From Bradyrhizobium sp. WSM1743 (lineage in GTDB: Bacteria > Pseudomonadota > Alphaproteobacteria > Rhizobiales > Xanthobacteraceae): DNA of 42,077 bases. Below the pieces are notes generated by a model. That model was not told the DNA's origin and did no database searches. It saw only the letters and a program-made list of their open reading frames with translations. The translations under genes and the position numbers were made by a program. The stretch is from assembly GCF_000473065.1 (NCBI RefSeq), contig NZ_AXAZ01000075.1, positions 1 through 42,077 of the forward strand. Direction: 5' to 3'. This document shows positions 24,155-30,858 of the stretch, one piece after another; positions within the stretch are counted from its first letter, which is position 1; every line of letters begins with the position of its first letter.

Positions 24155-25603
24155 TCAACCCGGATTGGTATAAGCCGTCTTCACCGTGGTGTAGAACTCG
24201 CGGGCATAGGAGCCCTGTTCGCGGGCGCCGTAGCTCGAGCCCTTCCGGCCGCCGAACGGCACGTGATAGTCGACGCCGGCGGTCGGCAGATTGACCATCA
24301 CCATGCCGGACTCGCTGTTGCGCTTGTAGTGCGAGGCGTATTTCAGGCTGGTGGTGCAGATGCCGGAGGCGAGGCCGAACTCGGTGTCGTTGGAGATCGC
24401 CAGCGCTTCTTCGTAGTTCTTGGCACGAATGACCGCGGCGACGGGGCCAAAAATCTCCTCGCGCGCGATGCGCATGTTGTTGTTGGCCTCGGTGAACAGC
24501 GCCGGTTGCAGGTAGTGGCCGGGGTTCTCGCGCTTGAGCAACTCGCCGCCGAAGGCGAGCTTGGCGCCCTCGTCCTGACCGATCTTGATGTAGCGCAGGT
24601 CCTGGTCGAGCTGGTTCTGGTCGACCACCGGGCCGATATGTACGCCGGCCTTGAGCGCGTCGTCCACCGACAGGCCCTTCAGGCGCTCGGCCATCGCTGC
24701 GACGAAGCGGTCGTGGATGCCTTCGGTGACGATGAGGCGGGAGGAGGCGGTGCAGCGCTGGCCGGTCGAGAAATAGGCGCCGTTGACGGCGACCTCGACC
24801 GCGGTCTTCAGGTCTGCGTCGTCGAGCACGACCAGCGGATTCTTGCCGCCCATCTCGAGCTGGAATTTCTTCATGGGGTTCGAGAGCACGCAAGCCTGCG
24901 CGATCTTGCGGCCCGTCTGCACCGAGCCGGTGAAGGAGATCGCGGCCACATCGGGGTGCTCGAGCAGGGTCTGGCCGACCACCGAGCCGGAGCCGACCAC
25001 GAGGTTGAACACGCCGGCGGGAATGCCGGAACGGGTGATGATCTCGGCGAGCGCATGTCCGGAGCCCGGCACCAGCTCGGCCGGCTTGAACACTACGGTG
25101 TTGCCGTAGCAGAGCGCGGGCGCGATTTTCCAGGCCGGGATCGCGATCGGGAAATTCCAGGGCGTGATCATGCCGACGACGCCGACCGGCTCGCGCGTGA
25201 GCTCGACGTCGAGGCCGGGACGGACGGAGGCGCCCTTCTCGCCGATCAGGCGCAGCGCTTCGCCGGCGAAGAACGCGAAGATCTGGCCGGCACGTGCGAC
25301 CTCGCCGATGCCTTCGGGGAGCGTCTTGCCTTCCTCGCGGGCGAGCAGGCGGCCGAGCTCTTCCTTGCGGGAGAGGATTTCGAGCGAAATCTTGTTGAGC
25401 GCGTCATAGCGCTCCTGCGGCGTCGAGCGCGCCCAGGCGGGGAATGCGGCCTTGGCGGCGGCGATTGCCTTCTCGGTCTGCGCCTTGTCGGCCTTGGCGT
25501 ATTCACCAACGAGGTCATTGGTGTTGGAGGGATTGATGTTCTTCGTGACGCCAGAGCCGTCGACCCATTCGCCGCCGATGAAGTTCTTCAGGATCGCAGT
25601 CAT
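24155..25603 (-). CDS. 2-oxoglutarate semialdehyde dehydrogenase (aldehyde dehydrogenase family)
   Basis: The 482-residue enzyme has the aldehyde dehydrogenase catalytic set: Asn150 in PWNF, Glu250 in LEMGGKNP and Cys284 in GQRCTASSR. Length and start (GGAGG six bases before ATG) are normal. Its position, directly after the dehydratases that make 2-oxoglutarate semialdehyde, indicates the NAD(P)-dependent oxidation of that compound to 2-oxoglutarate. This closes the non-phosphorylating route from glucarate and galactarate into the citric acid cycle. The general aldehyde dehydrogenase family is certain; the substrate rests on context. Confidence 0.92.
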   Translation of the reverse strand: MTAILKNFIGGEWVDGSGVTKNINPSNTNDLVGEYAKADKAQTEKAIAAAKAAFPAWARSTPQERYDALNKISLEILSRKEELGRLLAREEGKTLPEGIGEVARAGQIFAFFAGEALRLIGEKGASVRPGLDVELTREPVGVVGMITPWNFPIAIPAWKIAPALCYGNTVVFKPAELVPGSGHALAEIITRSGIPAGVFNLVVGSGSVVGQTLLEHPDVAAISFTGSVQTGRKIAQACVLSNPMKKFQLEMGGKNPLVVLDDADLKTAVEVAVNGAYFSTGQRCTASSRLIVTEGIHDRFVAAMAERLKGLSVDDALKAGVHIGPVVDQNQLDQDLRYIKIGQDEGAKLAFGGELLKRENPGHYLQPALFTEANNNMRIAREEIFGPVAAVIRAKNYEEALAISNDTEFGLASGICTTSLKYASHYKRNSESGMVMVNLPTAGVDYHVPFGGRKGSSYGAREQGSYAREFYTTVKTAYTNPG

Positions 25604-25623
25604 CTCATTCCTCCATGTTCAAG

Positions 25624-25671
25624 GGGCATGATCCTGATCGGAAAACCGGTGTCGACTTTCCGGATCATGCC
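25624..25671. repeat. Repeat family E, copy 1 (GCATGATC...GATCATGC)
   Basis: GGGCATGATCCTGATCGGAA is followed by AACCGGTGTCGAC and TTTCCGGATCATGCC. It folds into an imperfect palindrome. A second copy lies at 38855-38903, and a half copy (GGGCATGATCC) lies at 34064-34074. This one is in the gap between the glucarate dehydratase and aldehyde dehydrogenase genes. Confidence 0.75.
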
Positions 25672-25679
25672 TTAGTTTC

Positions 25680-27038
25680 TTAGCGAACGAGGCAGGGACG
25701 CTTGTCGTCAAAGGTCCAGCCGGGGATCAGGTCCTGCATGGCCATAGCGTCATCCCGGGCGCCAAGTCCATGCTTCTTGTAGAGTTCATGCGCGGCCTCG
25801 ATGGCGGCGCGGTCGATCTCGATGCCGAGGCCCGGACGATCCGGGACGGCGATCTTGCCGCCCCTGATCTCGAGCGGCTCTTTCGTCAGGGCCTGGCCAT
25901 CCTGCCAGATCCAGTGGGTGTCGATCGCGGTCACCTTGCCGGGGGCGGCTGCTCCGACATGGGTGAACATGGCCAGCGAAATGTCGAAATGGTTGTTGGA
26001 GTGCGAGCCCCAGGTCAGGCCGTTGTCGCGGCAGGTCTGGGCGACGCGCACCGATCCCTGCATGGTCCAGAAATGGGGATCGGCCAGCGGAATGTCCACC
26101 GCCCCCAGGCGCAGCGCATGGGAGAGCTGGCGCCAGTCGGTCGCGATCATGTTGGTTGCGGTCGGCAGGCCCGTGGCGCGGCGGAACTCGGCCATGATCT
26201 CGCGGCCGGAGAAGCCGGCCTCGGCGCCGCAGGGGTCCTCGGCGTAAGCGAGAATGCCGTGCATGCCCTTGCAGAGGCTGATCGCCTCGTCGAGCGACCA
26301 GGCGCCGTTCGGGTCCAGCGTGACCCGTGCCTTGGGGAAGCGCTTTGCGATGGCGGTGACGGCCTCGATCTCCTGCTCGCCGCGGAGCACGCCGCCCTTG
26401 AGCTTGAAATCGGCAAAGCCGTAATGGTCGTGGGTGGCTTCCGCGAGCCGCACCACGGTCTCCGGCGTCATCGCCTCCTGGTGGCGGAGATTGAACCATT
26501 CCGCCTTGCCGGTCTCGCCGGTGACGTAGTCGAGCTTGCTCTTGCGCCGGTCGCCGACGAAGAAGAGATAGCCGAGCGTCTCGACGCTGCCCCGCTGCTG
26601 GCCTTCGCCGAGCAGGGCGGCGACCGGCAGTTTGAGATGCTGGCCGAGCAGATCGAGGAGGGCGGATTCGATCGCGGTGACCGCGTGGATCATCACCCGC
26701 AGGTCAAAGGTCTGCTTGCCGCGGCCCCCAGCATCACGGTCGGCAAAGGCGGTCCTGATATCGGCGAGGATGTTGTTCATCGCGCCGACGGTCTTGCCGA
26801 TCACGAGATCGCGCGCGTCCTGCAGGGTCTGCCAGATCTTCTGGCCGCCCGGCACCTCGCCGACGCCAGTATGACCGGCATTGTCGGTGAGGATGACGAT
26901 GTTGCGGGTGAAGAACGGCGCATGCGCGCCGCTGAGGTTGAGGAGCATGCTGTCGCGGCCCGCAACCGGGATCACCTGCATTGCCGTGATAACAGGTGCG
27001 CCAGCGACTGACGCGCCGGAAATCTCAGTCGGGGCCAT
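25680..27038 (-). CDS. gudD: Glucarate dehydratase
   Basis: The 452-residue enolase-superfamily enzyme has FKLKGG (Lys212, Lys214), DPNGAW (Asp242, Asn244), EDPC (Glu267) and GSHSNNHFD (His346). The Lys214 to His346 spacing of 132 equals that of the catalytic pair in E. coli GudD. It dehydrates D-glucarate to 5-dehydro-4-deoxyglucarate, the substrate of the product of the gene 26 bases upstream. A strong GGGAGGAG precedes the ATG. It belongs to the minus-strand operon kdgD-gudD-aldehyde dehydrogenase-garD. Confidence 0.94.
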   Translation of the reverse strand: MAPTEISGASVAGAPVITAMQVIPVAGRDSMLLNLSGAHAPFFTRNIVILTDNAGHTGVGEVPGGQKIWQTLQDARDLVIGKTVGAMNNILADIRTAFADRDAGGRGKQTFDLRVMIHAVTAIESALLDLLGQHLKLPVAALLGEGQQRGSVETLGYLFFVGDRRKSKLDYVTGETGKAEWFNLRHQEAMTPETVVRLAEATHDHYGFADFKLKGGVLRGEQEIEAVTAIAKRFPKARVTLDPNGAWSLDEAISLCKGMHGILAYAEDPCGAEAGFSGREIMAEFRRATGLPTATNMIATDWRQLSHALRLGAVDIPLADPHFWTMQGSVRVAQTCRDNGLTWGSHSNNHFDISLAMFTHVGAAAPGKVTAIDTHWIWQDGQALTKEPLEIRGGKIAVPDRPGLGIEIDRAAIEAAHELYKKHGLGARDDAMAMQDLIPGWTFDDKRPCLVR

Positions 27039-27064
27039 CGCACGCTCCTCCCTGTTGGCGGTCC

Positions 27065-28009
27065 TTATTCTGCAGCCTGTTGTGACGATCGGATGGCGGA
27101 CAGCTTCTTTACCAGCGCGGTCAGCTCGGCGATCTCCTGCTCGGTGAGGTCGGTCAGCGGCGGACGGACCGGGCCGGAATCGCGGCCGATCACCTTCATG
27201 CCGGCCTTGATGATCGAGACCGCATAACCTTTCCTGCGGTTGCGGATCGCGATCAGCGGCAGGATGAAATCCTTCAACCCGGCGTGGATCGCCGCATGGT
27301 CACGCTTGCGCACGGCGGCGTAGAAGTTGGTGGCGAATTCCGGCACGAAGTTGAACACGGCCGAGGAATAGGTCGTCACGCCCATGTCGAGATAGGGCAG
27401 CGCGAAGGTCTCCGCGGTCGGCAGGCCGCCGACATAGGTCAGGCGATCGCCGAGCTTGGTGTACACTCGGGTCATCAGCTCGATATCGCCGATGCCGTCC
27501 TTGTAGCCGACGAGGTTCGGGCAGCGCTCGGCAAGGCGCGCCAGCGTGTCGGGCTGCAGGATGGCGTTGTCGCGGTTATAGACGATGACGCCGATCTTCA
27601 CGGAGGCGCAGACCGCCTCGACATGGGCGGCAAGGCCTTTCTGCTCGGAATGGGTGAGGTAGGGCGGCAGCAGCAGCAGGCCGTCGGCGCCGGCCTTTTC
27701 CGCACCGATCGCGATCTCGCGGGCGATTGCGGTGCCATAACCGGTACCGGCAAGCACGGGCACGCGGCCCTTGGTCTCGTCGACGGCAACCTTCACGACC
27801 TGCGGAACCTCGGTCGGGGTCAACGAGAAGAACTCGCCGGTGCCGCCGGCGGCGAACAGGCCGGCGACGTCGTAGCCGCACAGCCAGTCCATGTTGGCGC
27901 GGTAGGTCGCCTCGTCGAAGGAGTAGTCCGCCCTGAACGGCGTGACGGGGAAGGACAGGAGGCCCGATCCGATCTTCTGGGCCATCTCCTGCGGGGTCAT
28001 CTTGCTCAC
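27065..28009 (-). CDS. kdgD: 5-dehydro-4-deoxyglucarate dehydratase
   Basis: The 314-residue protein belongs to the DHDPS/N-acetylneuraminate lyase superfamily. It has the GGTGEFFSLT pocket loop, a catalytic Tyr in VIVYNRDN (Tyr144) and Schiff-base Lys170 in LVGYKDG. This EFFSL variant is typical of KdgD, which dehydrates and decarboxylates 5-dehydro-4-deoxyglucarate to 2-oxoglutarate semialdehyde. Several starts are possible: GTG at 28015 lies only two bases from GGGAG, GTG at 28009 lies eight bases from it, and ATG at 28000 lies further. I prefer 28009. It is the first gene of the operon; a shared 13-bp motif and a GATTGA palindrome lie upstream. Confidence 0.9.
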   Translation of the reverse strand: MSKMTPQEMAQKIGSGLLSFPVTPFRADYSFDEATYRANMDWLCGYDVAGLFAAGGTGEFFSLTPTEVPQVVKVAVDETKGRVPVLAGTGYGTAIAREIAIGAEKAGADGLLLLPPYLTHSEQKGLAAHVEAVCASVKIGVIVYNRDNAILQPDTLARLAERCPNLVGYKDGIGDIELMTRVYTKLGDRLTYVGGLPTAETFALPYLDMGVTTYSSAVFNFVPEFATNFYAAVRKRDHAAIHAGLKDFILPLIAIRNRRKGYAVSIIKAGMKVIGRDSGPVRPPLTDLTEQEIAELTALVKKLSAIRSSQQAAE

Positions 28010-28109
28010 GGGCACTGCTCCCTTCGTGCGTGTTGTGGAGGACGCAAGCCTGCGCGTCCATGCGCCGTGGTTTAGGAGACCGTTCGATGCGCGTCCAAGC
28101 CAAAGCCTA

Positions 28110-28122
28110 TATCGACCGATGC
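28110..28122. promoter_or_regulatory. Shared motif TATCGACCGATGC upstream of kdgD
   Basis: The 13-bp motif TATCGAYCGATGC is found here and at 30595-30607 upstream of the permease gene, at similar distances from the starts (101 and 82 bases). Its ATCGA-YCGAT core is palindromic. A shorter ATCGATGC lies upstream of the LysR gene at 29083-29090 on the minus strand. It is a candidate site for the LysR regulator. Confidence 0.5.
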
Positions 28123-28123
28123 G

Positions 28124-28138
28124 GATTGAGCATCAATC
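28124..28138. promoter_or_regulatory. Palindrome GATTGA-GCA-TCAATC
   Basis: This perfect 6-bp inverted repeat with a 3-base centre overlaps the stop codon of the LysR gene and abuts the shared 13-bp motif. The same GGATTGAT half is found next to the motif copy upstream of the permease gene (30615-30622). It may be part of the regulator-binding region. Confidence 0.45.
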
Positions 28139-29038
28139 CTCCGTCAGCTCCGCGGAGGACAATTCGCCGGCGATTTTGACCAGCGCCGACAGCAGCGGAT
28201 TCTCGTCCTCGCGCCGCCACACCATGAACAGCTCGACGGGAACGCGGGTGCGCAGCTTCAGCGGGCGCAGCCGCACGTCGGAGATCTTCAGGCTCGCGGC
28301 CGCCGCCGGCACGATGGCAAGGCCGAGGCCGGCGCGCACCATGGCGAGAATGGAGTGGATCTGGCTGAGATGCTGTACGTAGCGCGGCAGCACGTCGGCG
28401 CGGGTAAAGAGGGCCACCAAGAGATCGTGGAAGTAGCGGCTCTCATAGGGCGAATACATCACGAAGGGCTGGTCGTCGAAATCCTTGATGGTGATGCTGT
28501 CGGCATTGGCGAGCGGATGCTTCTTCGGGATCGCGGCGAGCAGGGGCTCGGCGACCACGCGGCGGCTGGTCAGCTCGGGCCGCGCGATCGGCGGCCTGAG
28601 CAGGCCGGCGTCGATCTGGCCGGAGGTCAGCGCCTCGAACTGGTCGCCCGACACCATCTCCTTCAGCGAGAAGTCCACCTCCGGCAGCTTGGCGCGGCAG
28701 GCGGCGACGAGCTCGGGCAGGAAGCCGTAGGCGGCGGCCGCGGTGAAGCCGATCTTGAGCGAGCCGGTCTTGCCGAGCGCGATGCGGCGGGCGACCTGCG
28801 AGGCACTTTCGGCAAGCTTGAGAATGCGCCGCGCCTCCGGCAGGAAGCTGCGTCCCGCTGGCGTCAGGCGCACCGAGCGGCTGGTGCGCTCCAAGAGCGG
28901 CGCGTCGATGATGTGCTCGAGCACCTGGATCTGCCGGGACAGCGGCGGCTGGGTCATGTTGAGCCGCGCGGCGGCGCGCCCGAAATGCAATTCCTCCGCC
29001 ACCGTGACGAAACAGCGGAGCTGGTTGAGGTCGAACAT
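28133..29038 (-). CDS. LysR-family transcriptional regulator of sugar-acid catabolism
   Basis: The 301-residue protein has an N-terminal winged helix (1-60, MFDLNQLRCFVTVAEELHFGRAAARLNMTQPPLSRQ in segments) and a LysR substrate-binding domain (about 90-290). The ATG at 29038 follows AAGG by nine bases; the frame opens 16 codons earlier without support. It lies between the permease gene and the catabolic operon, all on one strand. Such a position suggests control of these genes with glucarate, galactarate or a product as effector. The effector is not known from sequence. Confidence 0.88.
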   Translation of the reverse strand: MFDLNQLRCFVTVAEELHFGRAAARLNMTQPPLSRQIQVLEHIIDAPLLERTSRSVRLTPAGRSFLPEARRILKLAESASQVARRIALGKTGSLKIGFTAAAAYGFLPELVAACRAKLPEVDFSLKEMVSGDQFEALTSGQIDAGLLRPPIARPELTSRRVVAEPLLAAIPKKHPLANADSITIKDFDDQPFVMYSPYESRYFHDLLVALFTRADVLPRYVQHLSQIHSILAMVRAGLGLAIVPAAAASLKISDVRLRPLKLRTRVPVELFMVWRREDENPLLSALVKIAGELSSAELTED

Positions 29039-29094
29039 CGATGCATGCCTTAGATGAATAAGGCGTTTCCCCGGCACTTCTAGCATCGATCACC

Positions 29095-29128
29095 CCCAAA
29101 ACAAAGACGGCGGCCGTGAAGCCGCCGT
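29095..29128 (-). terminator. Rho-independent terminator of the permease gene
   Basis: On the minus strand a stem ACGGCGGC/GCCGCCGT (plus coordinates 29107-29128) is followed by a T-rich run (CTTTGTTTTGGG). It lies 33 bases past the permease stop codon and before the LysR gene, which therefore needs its own promoter. Confidence 0.8.
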
Positions 29129-29160
29129 TGAGTTGCCTGGTCAAGCTCCCATGGGAGCCC

Positions 29161-30513
29161 TCAGGAGGAACGTTTCAGCGTCACCCGCTCGATCTTGCCG
29201 ACGATCACGAGATAGGCGAAGGCGGCCACCAGCGCGTTAAGGCCGACGAATACCAGCGCGCCGTTGAACGAGCCGGTCGCGGCCAGGATGTAGCCGATCA
29301 CGATCGGGGTGGTGATCGAGGAGAGATTGCCGAAGGTGTTGAACAGGCCGCCGAAGACGCCGCCGGCTTCCTTCGGCGAGGTGTCGGAGACCACCGCCCA
29401 CCCGAGCGCGCCGATGCCCTTGCCGAAGAAGGCGAGCGCCATGAAGCCGACCACCATCGCCTGTCCATCGACATAGTTGCAGGCGATGATCGACATCGAC
29501 AGCAGCATGCCGCCGACGATCGGGATCTTGCGCGCCGTCGTCAGCGAGCCGGTCCGGCGCAGGATCGCATCGGAGATGATGCCGCCGAGCACGCCGCCGA
29601 TGAAGCCGCACAGCGCGGGCAGCGTCGCCACGAAGCCGGCTTGCAGGATCGACAGTCCGCGCTCCTTGACGAGATAGACCGGAAACGAGGTCAGGAAGAA
29701 ATAGGTCAACGTGTTGATGCAGTACTGGCCGAGATAGACGCCGAGCATCATGCGATTGGAGAGCAGCTGGCGGATGTGATCCCAGCCGGAGCCGGCCTCG
29801 GGCGCACGCCCACGCAGCAGATCGTCCTTGGGCGCGTCGAGATCGACGAGTGCGCCGCCTTTCTTGATGTAGTCGAACTCCGCCTCGTTGATCGAGGGAT
29901 GCTCCTTCGGGCCGTAGATGGTCTTGAGCCAGACGAGACCCATGCCGATGCCGAGCGCACCCATCACGAAGAACACGAAGCGCCAGCCGTACGCGTGCGC
30001 GATCCAGCCCATCAGCGGCGCGAAGATCACGGTGGCGAAATACTGGCCCGAATTGAAGAACGCCGATGCGGTGCCGCGCTCGTTGCCCGGAAACCAGGCC
30101 GCGACGATGCGGGCATTCGCTGGGAAGGAGGGCGCCTCCGCAATGCCGACAAGGAGACGAAGCGCGAACAGCACGACGACGGCAGCGCCGGCGCTGAGAA
30201 AGCCGACCCAGCCCTGCATCAGCGTGAACAGCGACCAGATGATGATGCTGAAGGCATAGACGAGGCGCGAGCCGTAGCGGTCGAGCAGCCAGCCGCCCGG
30301 CACCTGCGCCACGACATAGGACCAGCCGAAGGCCGAGAAGATCCAGCCCATGGCGACGGGATCGAGATGCAGCTCCTTGGAAAGCGCGGGACCCGCGATC
30401 GAGAGCGTGGCGCGGTCGGCATAATTCACGGTGGTGACCAGGAACAACATGGTCACGATGAACAGCCTGACGCGAGACCTCCTCACGTCCGCTGCGGACA
30501 CCACTGCGCTCAT
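29161..30513 (-). CDS. MFS transporter, glucarate/galactarate permease type (ACS family)
   Basis: The 450-residue inner-membrane protein has about 12 membrane segments. It carries the anion:cation symporter signature region NYADRATLSIAGPALSKEL and, after segment 2, GWLLDRYGSRLVYA. This is the GudP/GarP/ExuT-like subfamily, with a long central cytoplasmic loop (about 205-260). The start ATG at 30513 is preceded by an almost ideal AAGGAGG six bases upstream; the GTG just before it is too close. Its position with the glucarate and galactarate genes makes proton-driven uptake of these diacids likely. Confidence 0.9.
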   Translation of the reverse strand: MSAVVSAADVRRSRVRLFIVTMLFLVTTVNYADRATLSIAGPALSKELHLDPVAMGWIFSAFGWSYVVAQVPGGWLLDRYGSRLVYAFSIIIWSLFTLMQGWVGFLSAGAAVVVLFALRLLVGIAEAPSFPANARIVAAWFPGNERGTASAFFNSGQYFATVIFAPLMGWIAHAYGWRFVFFVMGALGIGMGLVWLKTIYGPKEHPSINEAEFDYIKKGGALVDLDAPKDDLLRGRAPEAGSGWDHIRQLLSNRMMLGVYLGQYCINTLTYFFLTSFPVYLVKERGLSILQAGFVATLPALCGFIGGVLGGIISDAILRRTGSLTTARKIPIVGGMLLSMSIIACNYVDGQAMVVGFMALAFFGKGIGALGWAVVSDTSPKEAGGVFGGLFNTFGNLSSITTPIVIGYILAATGSFNGALVFVGLNALVAAFAYLVIVGKIERVTLKRSS

Positions 30514-30594
30514 CACGCGCCTCCTTAGAACTCGAACATTTCCTCAAGGCGACTCCTAGAGGCGCGCGCGGCGAAGTGTCCAAGTTGAAGGGAG

Positions 30595-30607
30595 TATCGA
30601 TCGATGC
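30595..30607. promoter_or_regulatory. Shared motif TATCGATCGATGC upstream of the permease gene
   Basis: It matches the kdgD-upstream copy at 12 of 13 positions, followed by GGATTGAT at 30615-30622. It lies 82 bases before the permease ATG. Confidence 0.5.
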
Positions 30608-30678
30608 CGTTTTTGGATTGATGGGACGGCAGGTGAAGGGAACGATCGTGAGGGTGGGCGAGACGCTAACCCCAAGCT

Positions 30679-30757
30679 CGTCATTGCGAGCGCAGCGACG
30701 CAATCCAGAATCTTTCCGTAAAGGACTCTGGATTGCGTCGCTGCGCTCGCAATGACG
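30679..30757. repeat. Palindromic repeat family A, copy 3
   Basis: The arms 30679-30708 and 30728-30757 are perfect 30-bp reverse complements. Compared with copy 1, GAAGCAAT/ATTGCTTC has become GACGCAAT/ATTGCGTC, so both sides of the stem changed together. Confidence 0.92.
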
Positions 30758-30772
30758 GTGTGGCGGGCAGCG

Positions 30773-30843
30773 CGTAGCCCGCATGAGCGTAGCGATATGC
30801 GGGGACAGTGATTCCGGATGTCGCTGCGCTCATCCGGGCTACG
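30773..30843. repeat. Repeat family B, copy 2
   Basis: Ends CGTAGCCCGCATGAGCG and GCGCTCATCCGGGCTACG are inverted. The inner segments match those of 7649-7728 in the reverse order. It follows the family A palindrome by 15 bases. Confidence 0.82.
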
Positions 30844-30858
30844 GCGCCGTCGCGTGGC

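Larger units (their letters stand above)
30514..30858. other. Upstream region of the permease gene with repeats
   Basis: This gap holds the permease leader and its regulatory motif (30595-30607), then a family A palindrome (30679-30757) and a family B repeat (30773-30843). These end just before the SGNH gene. Nothing else gene-like is visible. Confidence 0.75.

Noticed and set aside
29116..30528. Plus-strand frame of 470 codons opposite the MFS permease
   Set aside because: It is highly charged and low-complexity with no membrane or catalytic features, and it is fully antisense to a well-supported permease.
675..30757. CRISPR array or attachment sites as an explanation of the repeats
   Set aside because: The copies are dispersed, palindromic and lack regular spacers or neighbouring cas or integrase genes, so they fit REP-like elements.
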